A stretch of DNA of 64,000 nucleotides from Lytechinus pictus (lineage: Eukaryota; Echinodermata; Echinoidea; Temnopleuroida; Toxopneustidae), in assembly GCF_037042905.1 (NCBI RefSeq), contig NC_087247.1, positions 81,272,920-81,336,919 on the forward strand, given 5' to 3'. Shown here piece by piece: positions 23,001 through 35,500 of the stretch. Under the pieces are notes generated by a model. That model was given only the letters and a program-made list of their open reading frames with translations. It was not told the origin of the DNA and ran no database searches. Numbering within the stretch: the stretch's first letter is position 1; every line of letters starts with the position of its first letter. A program made the position numbers and the translations under genes.

Positions 23001-24490
23001 GTTTTTGTTTTTCTGGGGGTAACAATAAGAAATAAAACGATAGCAAAATAAACTCCAGCCTTTTACATGTTTTTCTTTATCTTTAGAGACCAGTAAATTT
23101 TAGATTTGGACTAGTAGAAAATGAAAGAACTGACTACTGGTCCGACATGATCAGGTGGGGCCATTAGAAAAAAAGGGTTAGTGTGGAGCCCTGCATTACA
23201 GTAGTCATTTGATATAGCATCTTTTCCTTTTGGTTACAAAGCGCTGTACACACAATACTAGAATGATCAGCTTACTCTACTGGAAGTTTACAATGATGAT
23301 GGTATCTAAATTTGGTATACATGTATATGTATTGTAGTTAAAGAGGAGTCCAACATAGTCAATGAAATGGGTTGATGTGGAAGGCAAAACAAGAAATGTA
23401 AAGGTTAGAATTTAAACACTCAGTTTTGAAAACTATCATTTCAGTAGATATTGACATATGGCAGGGACTCCTCTTCTATTTACTTTGTAAAAAAAATACC
23501 ATAATGTAATATCTCATAAAATAAAATATAATTCTCATTAAAATTGGTGAATATTGCATTTGAATATCTTATGGTGCAAATGGAATATTGTCCCTACCCT
23601 TCATCACAATAGTGGCCAATTTGATACCCCTTTGGTTTACAGATTACAACTTTCTTTATGACTTGCAGATTTCATTTAAACATTCACCCTTTCCATATAG
23701 GTTGGATTCTCCTATGATAATATTTAGGGCACATTCCACAAGATACAGACTATCATAGATGGTTACATAAATAATGAATGTATTCACATCATACACAAGT
23801 ATTCTTGCTCAGAGTAAAAACAAAGTAGGCTTTTTAGAAGCTGTTTGGAGATCATGCAGACGTGTTGCTGCCTTGTGATCCTCTTAGCTTCTACATAAAA
23901 ATTTAAATCACGATATCAACAAAAATCATGCAATTCATGTATTTTACTTGATCATTGTACAATTATCACAACCTCCATACCATTGTGCAATGCCATCTAC
24001 AATAGATATGCAGGCTTATAAATTTTGATTTTTTTTTTCTTCAAATTTAACGCTTAACACAACAGTAGAGGCTACAAGGCCAGAGACGGACCTGTGAATG
24101 TAGAATAATTGTATAACAGTTTGGCTCTAGAGAGAGGCTCTTATGATATGGAAAGTAAGTGTTTACAGGTTACAAAGGTTCATTATTGGTAAAATGTGAC
24201 CTAGGCATAAGGATTTGGCAAATATATTTTCCATGATCTGAAGACAGAAAATTAAAGAACTTTTCATATTTCAGTCACATATATTTATTGTATTGTAATA
24301 CTATTAACAAATGACAATATATTCCATATGTATCCAGTAAAATAAAAACTTTAGAACTCTTTTTTGGCTCTCACAAAATAAACAATAAATATTAAAGTTC
24401 TATTGTGGTCAAACAGTTCAAGCCTCTTAAATAATTGAAAAGGTTAATCTGATTGGTGTGTAGACATTCTGCATCATCAACAGCGCCAGC
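20081..24490. other. HIBADH 3' UTR and convergent intergenic region
   Basis: AT-rich sequence with no supported gene. AATAAA at 20244 and 20770 are candidate polyadenylation signals for HIBADH. At about 20301-20324 there is a fragment of the CAGCTTTATGAAACACC end of the palindromic MITE family seen whole at 29541-29677. A C/A homopolymer run lies at 21186-21215. Confidence 0.5.
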
Positions 24491-24802
24491 TGTAATAGCT
24501 ACATGTACAAGCATCATGAAGGCATGATGGAGCTTGCAGCATAGCAAATAAAACCTTATAAAACAAGCTGTAATAGCTACATGTACAAGCATCATGAAGG
24601 CATGATGGAGCTTGCAGCATAGCAAATAAAACCTTATAAAACAAGCTGTAATAGCTACATGTACAAGCATCATGAAGGCATGATGGAGCTTGCAGCATAG
24701 CAAATAAAACCTTATAAAACAAGCTGTAATAGCTACATGTACAAGCATCATGAAGGCATGATGGAGCTTGCAGCATAGCAAATAAAACCTTATAAAACAA
24801 GC
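24491..24802. repeat. Perfect 4 x 78-bp minisatellite
   Basis: Four copies of a 78-bp unit begin at 24491, 24569, 24647 and 24725, with no difference visible between units. Each contains the inverted repeat CATCATGAAGGCATGATG. Because 78 is a multiple of three, open frames run through it on the - strand, but they are by-products of the repeat. Confidence 0.95.
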
Positions 24803-26485
24803 AGGTAAATTTTCATGATTGTGGAATAAAGAACGTTTTCTCATGTCAGTTAAAGCCTCGTATTTGAATTTGAGTGGAACTGGTTGATGAATATAATTTT
24901 ATGAATCTGGATTACAGTGTGCCAAATATAACAAAAAACTTACACTTATGTTAACTTTCGCCATTAATCAAAACTACCATGGTGATCTATATTTTAACTG
25001 GCTGCAGCCATTAAAATATAATAGTAATAATTACAAGTCCTTTATTACACATGCCCCTTGTGCTTTTTTGCTTGAAATTTTAAGTTGTTTGGTGGCAAGA
25101 AATAAATCATTCCTTAGTAATAAACTTATGTACATCACCTTAACCTGAGGAAAGAGAAATGCCAGATTGGACAAAATAATTTGGGCGGGTCCACCGTGTG
25201 ATGATGTTTGAAACAAATGAGAGCATTATGCATTAATCAAAGCACATAGCAGTTACATAGCATTCACATTCACCTCAAATACATCATCAGGAAATGACCT
25301 CTTTTAACCTCACACAGGGGATGTGTGAACTTACTTCTAATCACATGCATGTGAATAGATGGCCAAGAATGTGTGTGTTTTCTTATTTCAAATTTAATAC
25401 TTTTAAATATAATCAAATATATCAATATTCCTATTTAAAATTCAATGCCATAAACTCATTTTTTATAATTAATGTTTCAAATGACATATTCCAATAACAG
25501 GTCTGAATAGATAGTTGTATTCTGCAGTTTACCAAATCATGCACTTTTAAAGACACCATCCAATCTCTCTGATGTAGACAGGGCGGGGGGGGGGGGGGGG
25601 GGGCTCTCAACAGGATACCTAAATTATTTTGAAAATAAATGAAAATAATTAATCCTATTCTAAGAAAAACAATTTTGCTAAAGTTAATCATCATAGACTT
25701 GATGTAGGCAGCATAAGGGTGCTACTTTTAATAGTTTTATTTTGTTTAAAAAAAAATCAAATTATGATCTAAAATGAAAAATCATGTTGACAGAATAGTA
25801 ATACATTTCAGGTTTTTTCCCCCTTTAATATAACAAAATCAGAAACTAAGTCTGTTATCTAACTTTGATTTGTACAAAATGTATTGAAAGTTTAGGACTC
25901 ATCATTATCAATTCCTAAATCAAATTTGAGAACATAATCTGATCTTATAGATTTGATTACATTATTAATCATATATCACATCATATGAAGCATGCAATTG
26001 ATTTGGGCTTGGGCTCCATCAATGATGTCTGTCTTCTTGTCATAGAAAGGCTGCATTAGATACATCCCATGTAATCTCATTGCTTTGCCATCGTTAGAAT
26101 GATTGGAATACTGTAAAATCCAACCATCTCTAAAAGAATACCACTTCTCTTAATTCTTCCACAGAAAATCTGTTATTCCACATTCATTTTGGTATTCACA
26201 ATTTTGAAAATAATCCATGTGCATTACCATTCTATTCTATTCTATCCTGGTGACATTCATAAACCATTACTGGACAGATAGCATTCGATCAAAATTACTC
26301 TCAACCAAAGCTATTACTCCATACATCAAATGTTACATCTCATTTGGCTTTGGATGATGTCCGAGAAAGGTCTGTAGTCCATCAGTGAAGATCTGATTGG
26401 ATGAGATGATAATCTCTCATGTCCTTTTCTCTTCTGTAACTATGAGTCATGAAGACCATGATTTAGTCCACTAGTCAGGCTCCAA
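24803..26485. other. IGBP1 3' UTR and flank
   Basis: No coding signal. It lies just downstream (on -) of the IGBP1 stop. A - strand AATAAA occurs at about 25736-25741. A G-run lies at 25583-25602. Confidence 0.45.
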
Positions 26486-26526
26486 TCAGCTTCTGTTCTC
26501 ACGGTTTCCCCATCCTCTTTTATGGT
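26486..26526 (-). CDS. IGBP1: IGBP1 exon 8 (stop codon)
   Basis: The acceptor is TTTTTCAG|. The exon completes the split Asp codon and encodes [12 protein letters not shown] followed by TGA at 26488-26486. It matches the RGYGNR-type C-terminus typical of the family. Confidence 0.92.
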
Positions 26527-29500
26527 CTGAAAAATAAATACACATATTACTTTTGACTTGAGGACATTAAAAGATAAATTCAAACTACATATCATAAAAT
26601 ACACATTTAATACTACATGACTTACAATACTGCATATACACAGCATACAACTGTCAGAGTGTAATCAATTTGTGAAATGACCTTTTTAATAAATGAGAAA
26701 AAAAACTGCAATAATTTTTTTACAAACTACACTACACAAAGAGAATTAAAGGGGATCAACACATTTTCAATAGAGGGAAGGGGTTCTAAAATATAAAAGG
26801 TGTGGGGTTCTAGTATGTGACAACCAAACTGAGTTTCAAATAAAAACAACAAATCAAAATTTAAAATTTCATTCAATGTATAGAAATATATGAGTAGAAT
26901 ACTCTTTACTTCTATGATTAAGCAAAATATCAAGGGCCAGAGAACAATTTCTTTCAAGAAGAGTGTTGTTGCTGATTTGGAAGAAAAAAAATTACAAAAA
27001 AATGGTCTTCCCTCCAAAATGAAGGTGATTTTGGTCAAATTTTGACATTTTAGCATACCAACCATATTTCCATGGGATGCTGCCTATGGTGTAAAACATA
27101 CACAGCACCCCTACTACCCAGGGCCATGTTGTTTATCTAAATTCTCTGCATACTCCTTACCCTTTACATAATAATAATAAAGTTCTAGCACATCAATGAT
27201 GAGGAGCTCATCCGGCATCTCGCAACGAAATTTAACACAATTTTTAATTTCAGCCCAGTTGACACTGTAGTGAATTATATTGGTGACATAAATTGAGGAT
27301 ATAGAATTGAAATTGATGAAGAAACGACACAGAAGCATTTTTTGTTATCTATGAATAAATTTCATTTAAATTAAGCATAAATAACTTTCTAGTCAAAATT
27401 TCTTAACTCTGTGTAGAACCTTGGTGAACCTCATGTAGCTCTCAGATGGAACAAAAATAATCAAAATCAATCAACAAATAAATAAGTAATTTTTGTGAGT
27501 TTTGAAAATATATGAATAAATTAGCATATTTAATGAATCTCAAAATTCTGTGTTGAAATTTTGTATCACCACCTCGAGCTATCATATAAAGCAAACAAAA
27601 AATTGATCAACAAATGAAGAAGAAATTTTTTTTTTGGTGATTTATGAATAAATTTGCATAAATTATCATCAATAATTTTCCAGACAAAATTTTATGTACA
27701 AGTTTGGTGAAACTCATGCAGCTATACCAGATGGAAGAAAAAAAATAAAAATCTGTCAACAAATAAAGAAGAAGAGCCATTTTCTGTGATTTATGAATAA
27801 ATTTTGCATAAATTAGCATAGATAATTTTCTACTGAAAATGTCAAAATTCTGTGTACAAGTTTGGTGAACCTCATGAAGTTCTACCAGATGGAAGAAAAA
27901 AAAATTAAAATCAGTCAACAAATAAAGAAGAAGAGGCATTTTCTGTGATTTCTGAATAAATTTCGCATAAATTAGCATAAGTAATTTTCTACTGAAAATG
28001 TCAAAATTCTGTGTAGAAGTTTGGTGAACCTCATGAAGTTCTACCAGATGGAAGAAAAAAAAACAAAATCAGTCAACAATTAAAGAAAAAAAGCATTTTA
28101 TGTGAATTTTTTAAAATATGAATAAATTAATTTCGCATAAATTAGCATAAAAATTGTTCTAGTCAAAATTTCAAAATTCTGTGTAGAAGTTTGGTGAACC
28201 TCATGAAGCTCTACCAGATGGAAGAAAAAAAAATCAAAATCGGTCAACAAATAAAGAAGAAGAAGCATTTTATGTGAATTTTTAAAAATATGCATAAATT
28301 AGCATAAAAATTGTTCTGGTCAAAATTTCAAAATTCTGTGTAGAAGTTTGGTGAACCTCATGAAGCTCTACCAGATGGAAGCAAAAAATTTAAAATCGGT
28401 CAACAAATAAGAAGAAGAAGCATTTTTTGTGAATTTTGAAAAATGTGCATAAATTAGCATATTTAATGAATTTCAAAATTTTGTGTAGAAGTTTTGAATC
28501 CCCACCTAGTGCTATCATATAAAGCAAACAGAATTGAAATCGGACTTGAAATGGCGAAGAAGTAGCATTTTGAAATTGTGGACGGACGACGGACGCCACG
28601 CCACGGCATAAGCTCATCTTGCCCTTCGGGCCGGATGAGCTTAAAACATTCTTCCTGGTTCATTAATTCTATTACCCATAATACCTTACCGTCTTTCCAT
28701 TCATCCCATTCTCTTGATTTCCTGAGAGCTTCTGGATCATCTTGTTCTATTTCTCTCTCTTTCCTTATATCAATTGCTTCAACTTCTTCTTTCTCACTCA
28801 TCTGTGGTTGATTCCTTCAAGAAATGAAGAGGAGCATACAATTACTATTTCAGTTCCTCTGTAACAGTTCCTCTAGAACAGTTTCTCTCCTCTTCTGTTT
28901 TCTTTAAAACATACAGTCTTTGCTGGAAGCATTAAAATATGAAAATTCTATTAATTTGAAGCAAAAGGCAAAGGTGGGTTTAAAATGTACACACAGACAG
29001 ATAGAGTCTATCAATCTAACCATCAAAATGCTGATGAGCAACATACTCTGTTCACTTGTTACAGCTACACACAGTATTATTTCCATGAATCACATTCATT
29101 GTGAAGCAAATATTTGTTTGCATTCTTGCAGTATTTCAATATACAATGTATCCATTTGTAGAGTTTTCAATGCCAGGACATAATTCCTAAATCACGTACA
29201 GTCCAACCTCTCTTATCTGGCCTCCCCTTATCCGGATCTCTCTATTATTCGGAGGCACACTTGCTGAGATTTATTTATTTTTATTTTTTTCAATTCAATC
29301 TAGTATGTGAGGAACTGAGATTTCAATCTAAACTCAATCCTATACGCAAACTCAACTTTGATTACATATATTTTCCAGGGTTGACATATTTCCAGCTTCG
29401 GAGGCTTATTTCCCGGACGCCGGGAAATAAGCCATTACGTCAAAACCCCATTTGCAGAGACACCGCAGTTCAGATTGCAAACTGCGGTATTAGACCCCAA

Positions 29501-32500
29501 TTTGTATTTGAAATCTAAAAAATCATTTCCAAGCCCTGTGGGCCGTTTCATAAAGCTGTTCGTAAGTTAAGAGCGACTTTAAGAACGACTGGTGATCATC
29601 GCCAATGGTTTGTACCATTTACCGCAAGACAGGATCACCAATTGCTCTTAACTTACGAACAGCTTTATGAAACACCCGCCTGATCAACCCCGCTTGGCCA
29701 GGTAATCCCTGCTGTCTCAATTTCACCTCCACAGGCCAGATTATGAGCGTTGAGCCAAGGACGAAATGATACACAACAGCTGTGCTATTACGTAAGACTT
29801 CTCTGCCTGTAGAAGGACCTTCGGAATGAAATTATTGTATTCCGATATTTAATCACGTTTTCAAAGGCATATTGTATTCAGAAATTCAATGTTAGTCCAT
29901 TTTCAATTTCGAACGAAGAAAATCAACCTCGAAATAAGGAAAGTAAGTGAATAAAAAATGGCGGCATTCGCTGTACGGACTGGCTCGGGCTGCATGTTGT
30001 GTTATCTTCGACATGTTCGGACCGAGGTCAAGAAACTGGTGTTTTTATAGCATGCTTGGGGCAGTAGGGTTTGTCGTACTTGGAGAAGAGAATTGATTGA
30101 GAAAAACTGGGGTATAGTGTTCTCAAATTGATGTTTTTCGTCATGCGGTATTTACTGGTATTTACCGCTTTTTTCTGGTATTTACCACTTTTCACCGGGA
30201 AATATAATTTTCCACTCACTTTTCTATAGGGATTGTCAAATTTTGAACATAAAAACAAAGGTGGTGAGTATGGTTGCTCTGGTGTGTACCATTTGTGTGA
30301 GTGTGTGTGTTTGTTTGTTAGTGTGTGTGTTTATGTTTGTGTTCGGGTGTTATCTATGTCTGTTATCATGAAATGCTGGAAAAAATACAATAAAATACTA
30401 AAAAGATCCCAAATATACATCTAATTTAGATATGAATGTTCTTCATTAAGTCAGTCAATAATTACCATATTCATGAATACCTACAAGTTTATGTATTAAT
30501 GAGCATAAACTTGTATTAGCATAATCCGAGTTGTGTAATTTTTTATGCTACAAAAAGATCTTTTACTGTAAGCAATATCAAAATTCAAAACCAGCAACCA
30601 CTAGTACACACTAAAACTCCCTACATACAGTAGAATACTGAGCTTTATTCACATTTAAAAACAAAAATCATATTGCAATGAGATACAATGGCATGTAAAA
30701 AGTTAAAACCCGGGAGAAATATTTGTTTATGTTTTAATATGATTATTCAATTTCCAGGAACATAATTTGAGTTTGTGTACGTATGCATGGACTTAGATCC
30801 TATGTGTGTTTCTACTATGAGTTTTGTGATTCTAATTATTTCAGAACACTATTTTCATTTTTTGAGGTTAAAAACAACTAAAATTATTGAAAAAAAAAGA
30901 ATTATAAATCATATTTCCAGTTTTTTACATATTTACCGGACGCCCATCTTATTTACCGGACGGTATTTACCGGTATTTACCGCCCAAACCTGATATTTTC
31001 CAATATAGTCTACCTCCAACAACATTATTTTTCATGAAAATGTCTAACCCAAATCACCAAAAGAAGTTAGACAGGGTAATTTTCCAGTAAATCAGGGAGC
31101 AGCGCAAACATTTCATCATGTTCTCTTTTTGTTTCCCAGGGAAAAACAACACATTTCCCTAGCTAGTGCAAGGACTCAATACAGACAGCGCCATCTCTCA
31201 TGTTTGAGCCTACAGTTAGTATAACAATGGCTGACATAGCGAAGCTGCGATACCCGCCGCGATGAACTTAGTTTCATTGAGTCATTCCCTTTCTTTTGAG
31301 GTATGCTCGATGTATATACCTCAATCATTTTAGAAGGTAAAATTATCCAAGAGTTTTAACCATCGATCAATATCATTTCCGTAAAAATATCGCCTACAAT
31401 TCGCACTGACACTGCAGTGAATACTGTCTGTATGCCCACTACAATAGAAAACGTGTAGCTGCCACTGGGGAGGCAGCTGCGTGTATTTAACATTGGGTCT
31501 CCAAAATCCGGATAAATCCCTTATCCGGATAAGAGATGTCGGACTGTATTTGCTTTTTCATATGTTCAGCTCTTCAATGGACTTCTCATTGAAACACAGG
31601 GCAATAAATGGTAGCACTTAATATAGAACATCCTCATATTGAGCCTTAGCAGTGCAAACTATTGAATTCCGTTTTTCTTCCAAAATGGGTATCCTTTTTC
31701 ACCACGGCTACTCAGTTGGGTGCCTCTTTAATATCTATTTCTAAATGTGAGTTGCCAATAGCAAATGTTTCTAAATTCTATTCTAACTTACATTGAACCA
31801 AGTTGTATTTTTCCTTCTCTAATCTCTTTCTGGTAGAAATCATCTATTGTCATGGTTGGTATACTTGGGTAACCAGCACCAAATACCTGAGCTTGGAGGG
31901 CATCCTTTGTTAATATGAACGGTTTCATGGGCTGAAATATAAATAAAAACATCAACTTATATACAATCAACAGTACAACAGTTAACTTTGTAAAGTGGAA
32001 TATGTGTATTAACAAGTGGAGCACCTCTGGCAGTCTCATCTGCATTGAGCGATTCAATATAGCAGCAGTGCTGACTTTGAAAACTACTATAAAATAATTC
32101 ACAAAAAACACCATTCATATAATGATACAATACTACGTTCATTGACAATAAATGACATTGGACCTTGATCATGCGACCTAAGACTTGTCAGTGATACTTG
32201 ATTACCCCCATTTCCACATTTTATAAACTATATCTATAAACTTTGAAAGTTATGACAGCAATCTAATACTAACCTTCAAAATGGCCAAAGTTTAATGACC
32301 TTAAATGACCTTTGATTTCGGTCATGTGACCTGAAAACTGGCATGAGATGTTCAGTGATACTTGATTACTCTACGTCCAAGTTTTATGAACTAGATCCAT
32401 ACACTTTCAGAGTTATGATGGTTATTCAATAATTCCCCCAACATGGCCAAAGTCCATTGAAACTCGCACCGGATGTTCAGTGATACTTGTATTACTTGAT

Positions 32501-35500
32501 TATTCTTATGTCCAAGTTTCATGAATCAGATCCATAAACTTTCAAACTTATGATGGTAATTCACCAGATACCCCCAACATGGCCAAAGTTCATTGACCTT
32601 TGACCTTGGTCATGTGACATGAAATGCGCAAAGGATGTTCAGTGATACTTGATTACTCTTATGTCCAAGTTTTATGAACTAGACCAATGAACTTTTAGAG
32701 TTATGATGGTAATTCAACAAATACCCCCAACTTTTGACCTTAAATGACCTTGACCTTGATCATGTGACCTGAAACTCGCACAGGATGTTCAGTGATACTT
32801 TATTAACTTTATGTCCAAGTTTCATGAACTAGGTCCATACATTTTCTAATTATGCTGTCATTTCAAAATGACGTTGGCGCCGCCGCCGACGGAAAAGCGG
32901 CGCCTATAGTCTCACTCTGCTATGCAGGTGAGACAAAAAAAAAGTTTCAAGGTCACTTACCTTCCTATGTTCTTTGGGAGGTGGTTCTTTTCTCTTTGTT
33001 GAATTACCATCCTGGCATTGATTCTCTCCTTTCTTCATCTTGGCCATGTGCTGTAAGATTTCTATTTCTTGTTGAATGCTGTTTAGCTGCTCCAAAGATG
33101 TCGATACCCACTTCTTGAGCATCAAGAGAAAGAATTCCCTCTAGATATAAATATGAAAATGATAAAAGGCATTAATACATGTACATGTATTACACCATCT
33201 ACCTAGAAATAATCTCTTTATATTAATTTACTCAGCTTTAGCAGCCAGGTACCTACTCACTAGTTGAGTGCAGCGCAATGTGAATGAATTGCTCTGAATG
33301 AAAAAGATGTACATGGGTTTGCCAAAATGATAATAATCACTGCATGAAACATATCACAGACAATACATATACATCTGTTTCCAATTCTATCTATCCTCAC
33401 CTTCACATCTTCTTCTCTTCTTTCTATTACTTCCCAGTCACCTAAGTCAGTCAATTTTTGGTTCAATTCCTTGGCTTCCTTATACCGTCTTATCTTTGCT
33501 TCTCTATTACTCTGCATAGCTGCAAGGTTAGGTCTGCCACTAGGTCTTGGTATAGGATCAGATTCCTCAGGTGGTTCTTCTGGTATCTCCTATAAGAATA
33601 TAAAACTGTTTAGCTTTTGTGGAAGTAGGGAAGATGGATGGGCCCCATGTTGAGGAGGAAACCTGTGAAATGAGCATGGGATCTGGAAGTGAATGGCATT
33701 TATGCAGAAAATGAAAAAGAAAGATTACTGGAAAGAAATGTTAAGGGAGGAAAGCAGTAAGGTTGATCAGGGCCCCCATCTTACAAAGAGCTACGATTCA
33801 TCCAATCAATCATCAATCTATGGAAATCCATCGGTGTCATAATCTTTTCTACAGGAAATTTGCACTGTGTCCTTTATAAACAAAGAGAAGCACAGTGAAT
33901 TTTCAAAAAAACAATGAATTCATGAATATACATCATAGCTAGAAAATATTTTGAACATGCATAATAGATGTTGACGTTGCTGGCCGTCCATAGTTGCGAT
34001 CGATCTTATCAATCTCAACTCTTTGTAAGACTGGGCCAGTATGATCAAGACAGACTGAAATTAATGCTGATTAGCATAATGATGGTGATGATGATGTTGA
34101 TGTTGATGATGATGGTGATGATGAAGATGATGATGATGATATCAAAGGGATGGTCCGGGCTGAAAGTATTTATAGCTTAATAAATAGAGGAGAATTCACT
34201 GAGCAAAATGCTGAAAATTTCATCAAAATCGGATAACAAATAACAAAGTTATTGAATTTGAAAGTTAAGCAACATTTTTGTGAAAACAGTCATCATGAAT
34301 ATTCATTAGGTGGGCTGATGATGTCACATCCCCACTTGTTCTTTTGTATTTTATTATATGAAATTAGGTTTATTCAAATTTTTTCCTCCAAGAACTAGAA
34401 AAATTAGATTGACAACTGATTTAGTGCATTAGATATTTATTGCTGCAACTTATTTCATTATAAGGGAGACATATTATTCACACAGGTATGAAATAATGAA
34501 AAAATTATGATTTTATGTAATAACATAAGAAAATGGAAAGTGGAGATGTGACATCATCAGCCCACCTAATGAATATTCATGACGACTGTTTTCACAAAAT
34601 ATTGCTAAACTTTAAACTTCAATAACTTTATTATTTGTTATCCGATTTTGATGAAATTTTCGGCATTTTGCTCAGTGAATTCTACTCTATGTATTACGAT
34701 ATGAATATTTTCAGCCCGGACCATCCCTTTAAAGGATGATGAATTTAAAGATAAGTATGATTTTGATGATGACGAAGATAATGATGAATTTTAATAATAA
34801 TTAATGGTCCCTAAAAACCTACGGGAATGAAAAAAATTAAAAAGTCGATGGAACTAAGATCCTCATTACGCATGAATATTTAAAAAAAAATTACAGCAAA
34901 ATGTAAAAGTCATGTAGCATTGTTCAATAAAACTTGTCAACTATGAAAAGTAATGGATGGATCCGCACCCGATTACAACAAGTCTCTTATACACCACTAT
35001 CAACCTGCACGCACACTGCGATCATCCCAATCTAGTCTCTTGCAAATCCCACTATCTAAAAAATCCTGGGGCGATCGAGCCTTTGCTCATGCCGGACCAG
35101 CCCTGTGGAATTCACTACCACAGGAGCTGAAGAACTCAAACTCTGCAACATCCTTTAAGGGCAACCTAAAATTGCATTTGTTCACCAGCAGGTACTAGGT
35201 TTGAAGACAGGCATTTTTCCTCATTTTTAATTTACCTTTTTTTTTTTTTTTTTTTTTTTTTGTACTTCTCCTAGTTCTCTTTACTTTTGTTTCGCTCTCC
35301 TAAAGCGCCTTGAGCATTTAACAAAAATGGAAAAGACGCTATATAAATCCTATGTATTATTATTATTATGATATGGAAAAATACATGGCAAAAACAATAC
35401 ATTTTGTATTAATCATTTTTGGATGGCATTTGTATCCTTGTCATAATTCATGTATGGTTTTCCAAGTAAATATTGTTAAAGAATTTTGTTGATGTTTTGA

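Noticed and set aside
24392..24844. 150- and 107-residue frames on - with perfect 26-residue repeats
   Set aside because: They are translations of the 78-bp minisatellite; the unit length is a multiple of three, so frames stay open by arithmetic.
26727..27338. Frames on - between IGBP1 exons 7 and 8
   Set aside because: No splice sites in phase, no family similarity, and they overlap the start of the hairpin-ended repeat.
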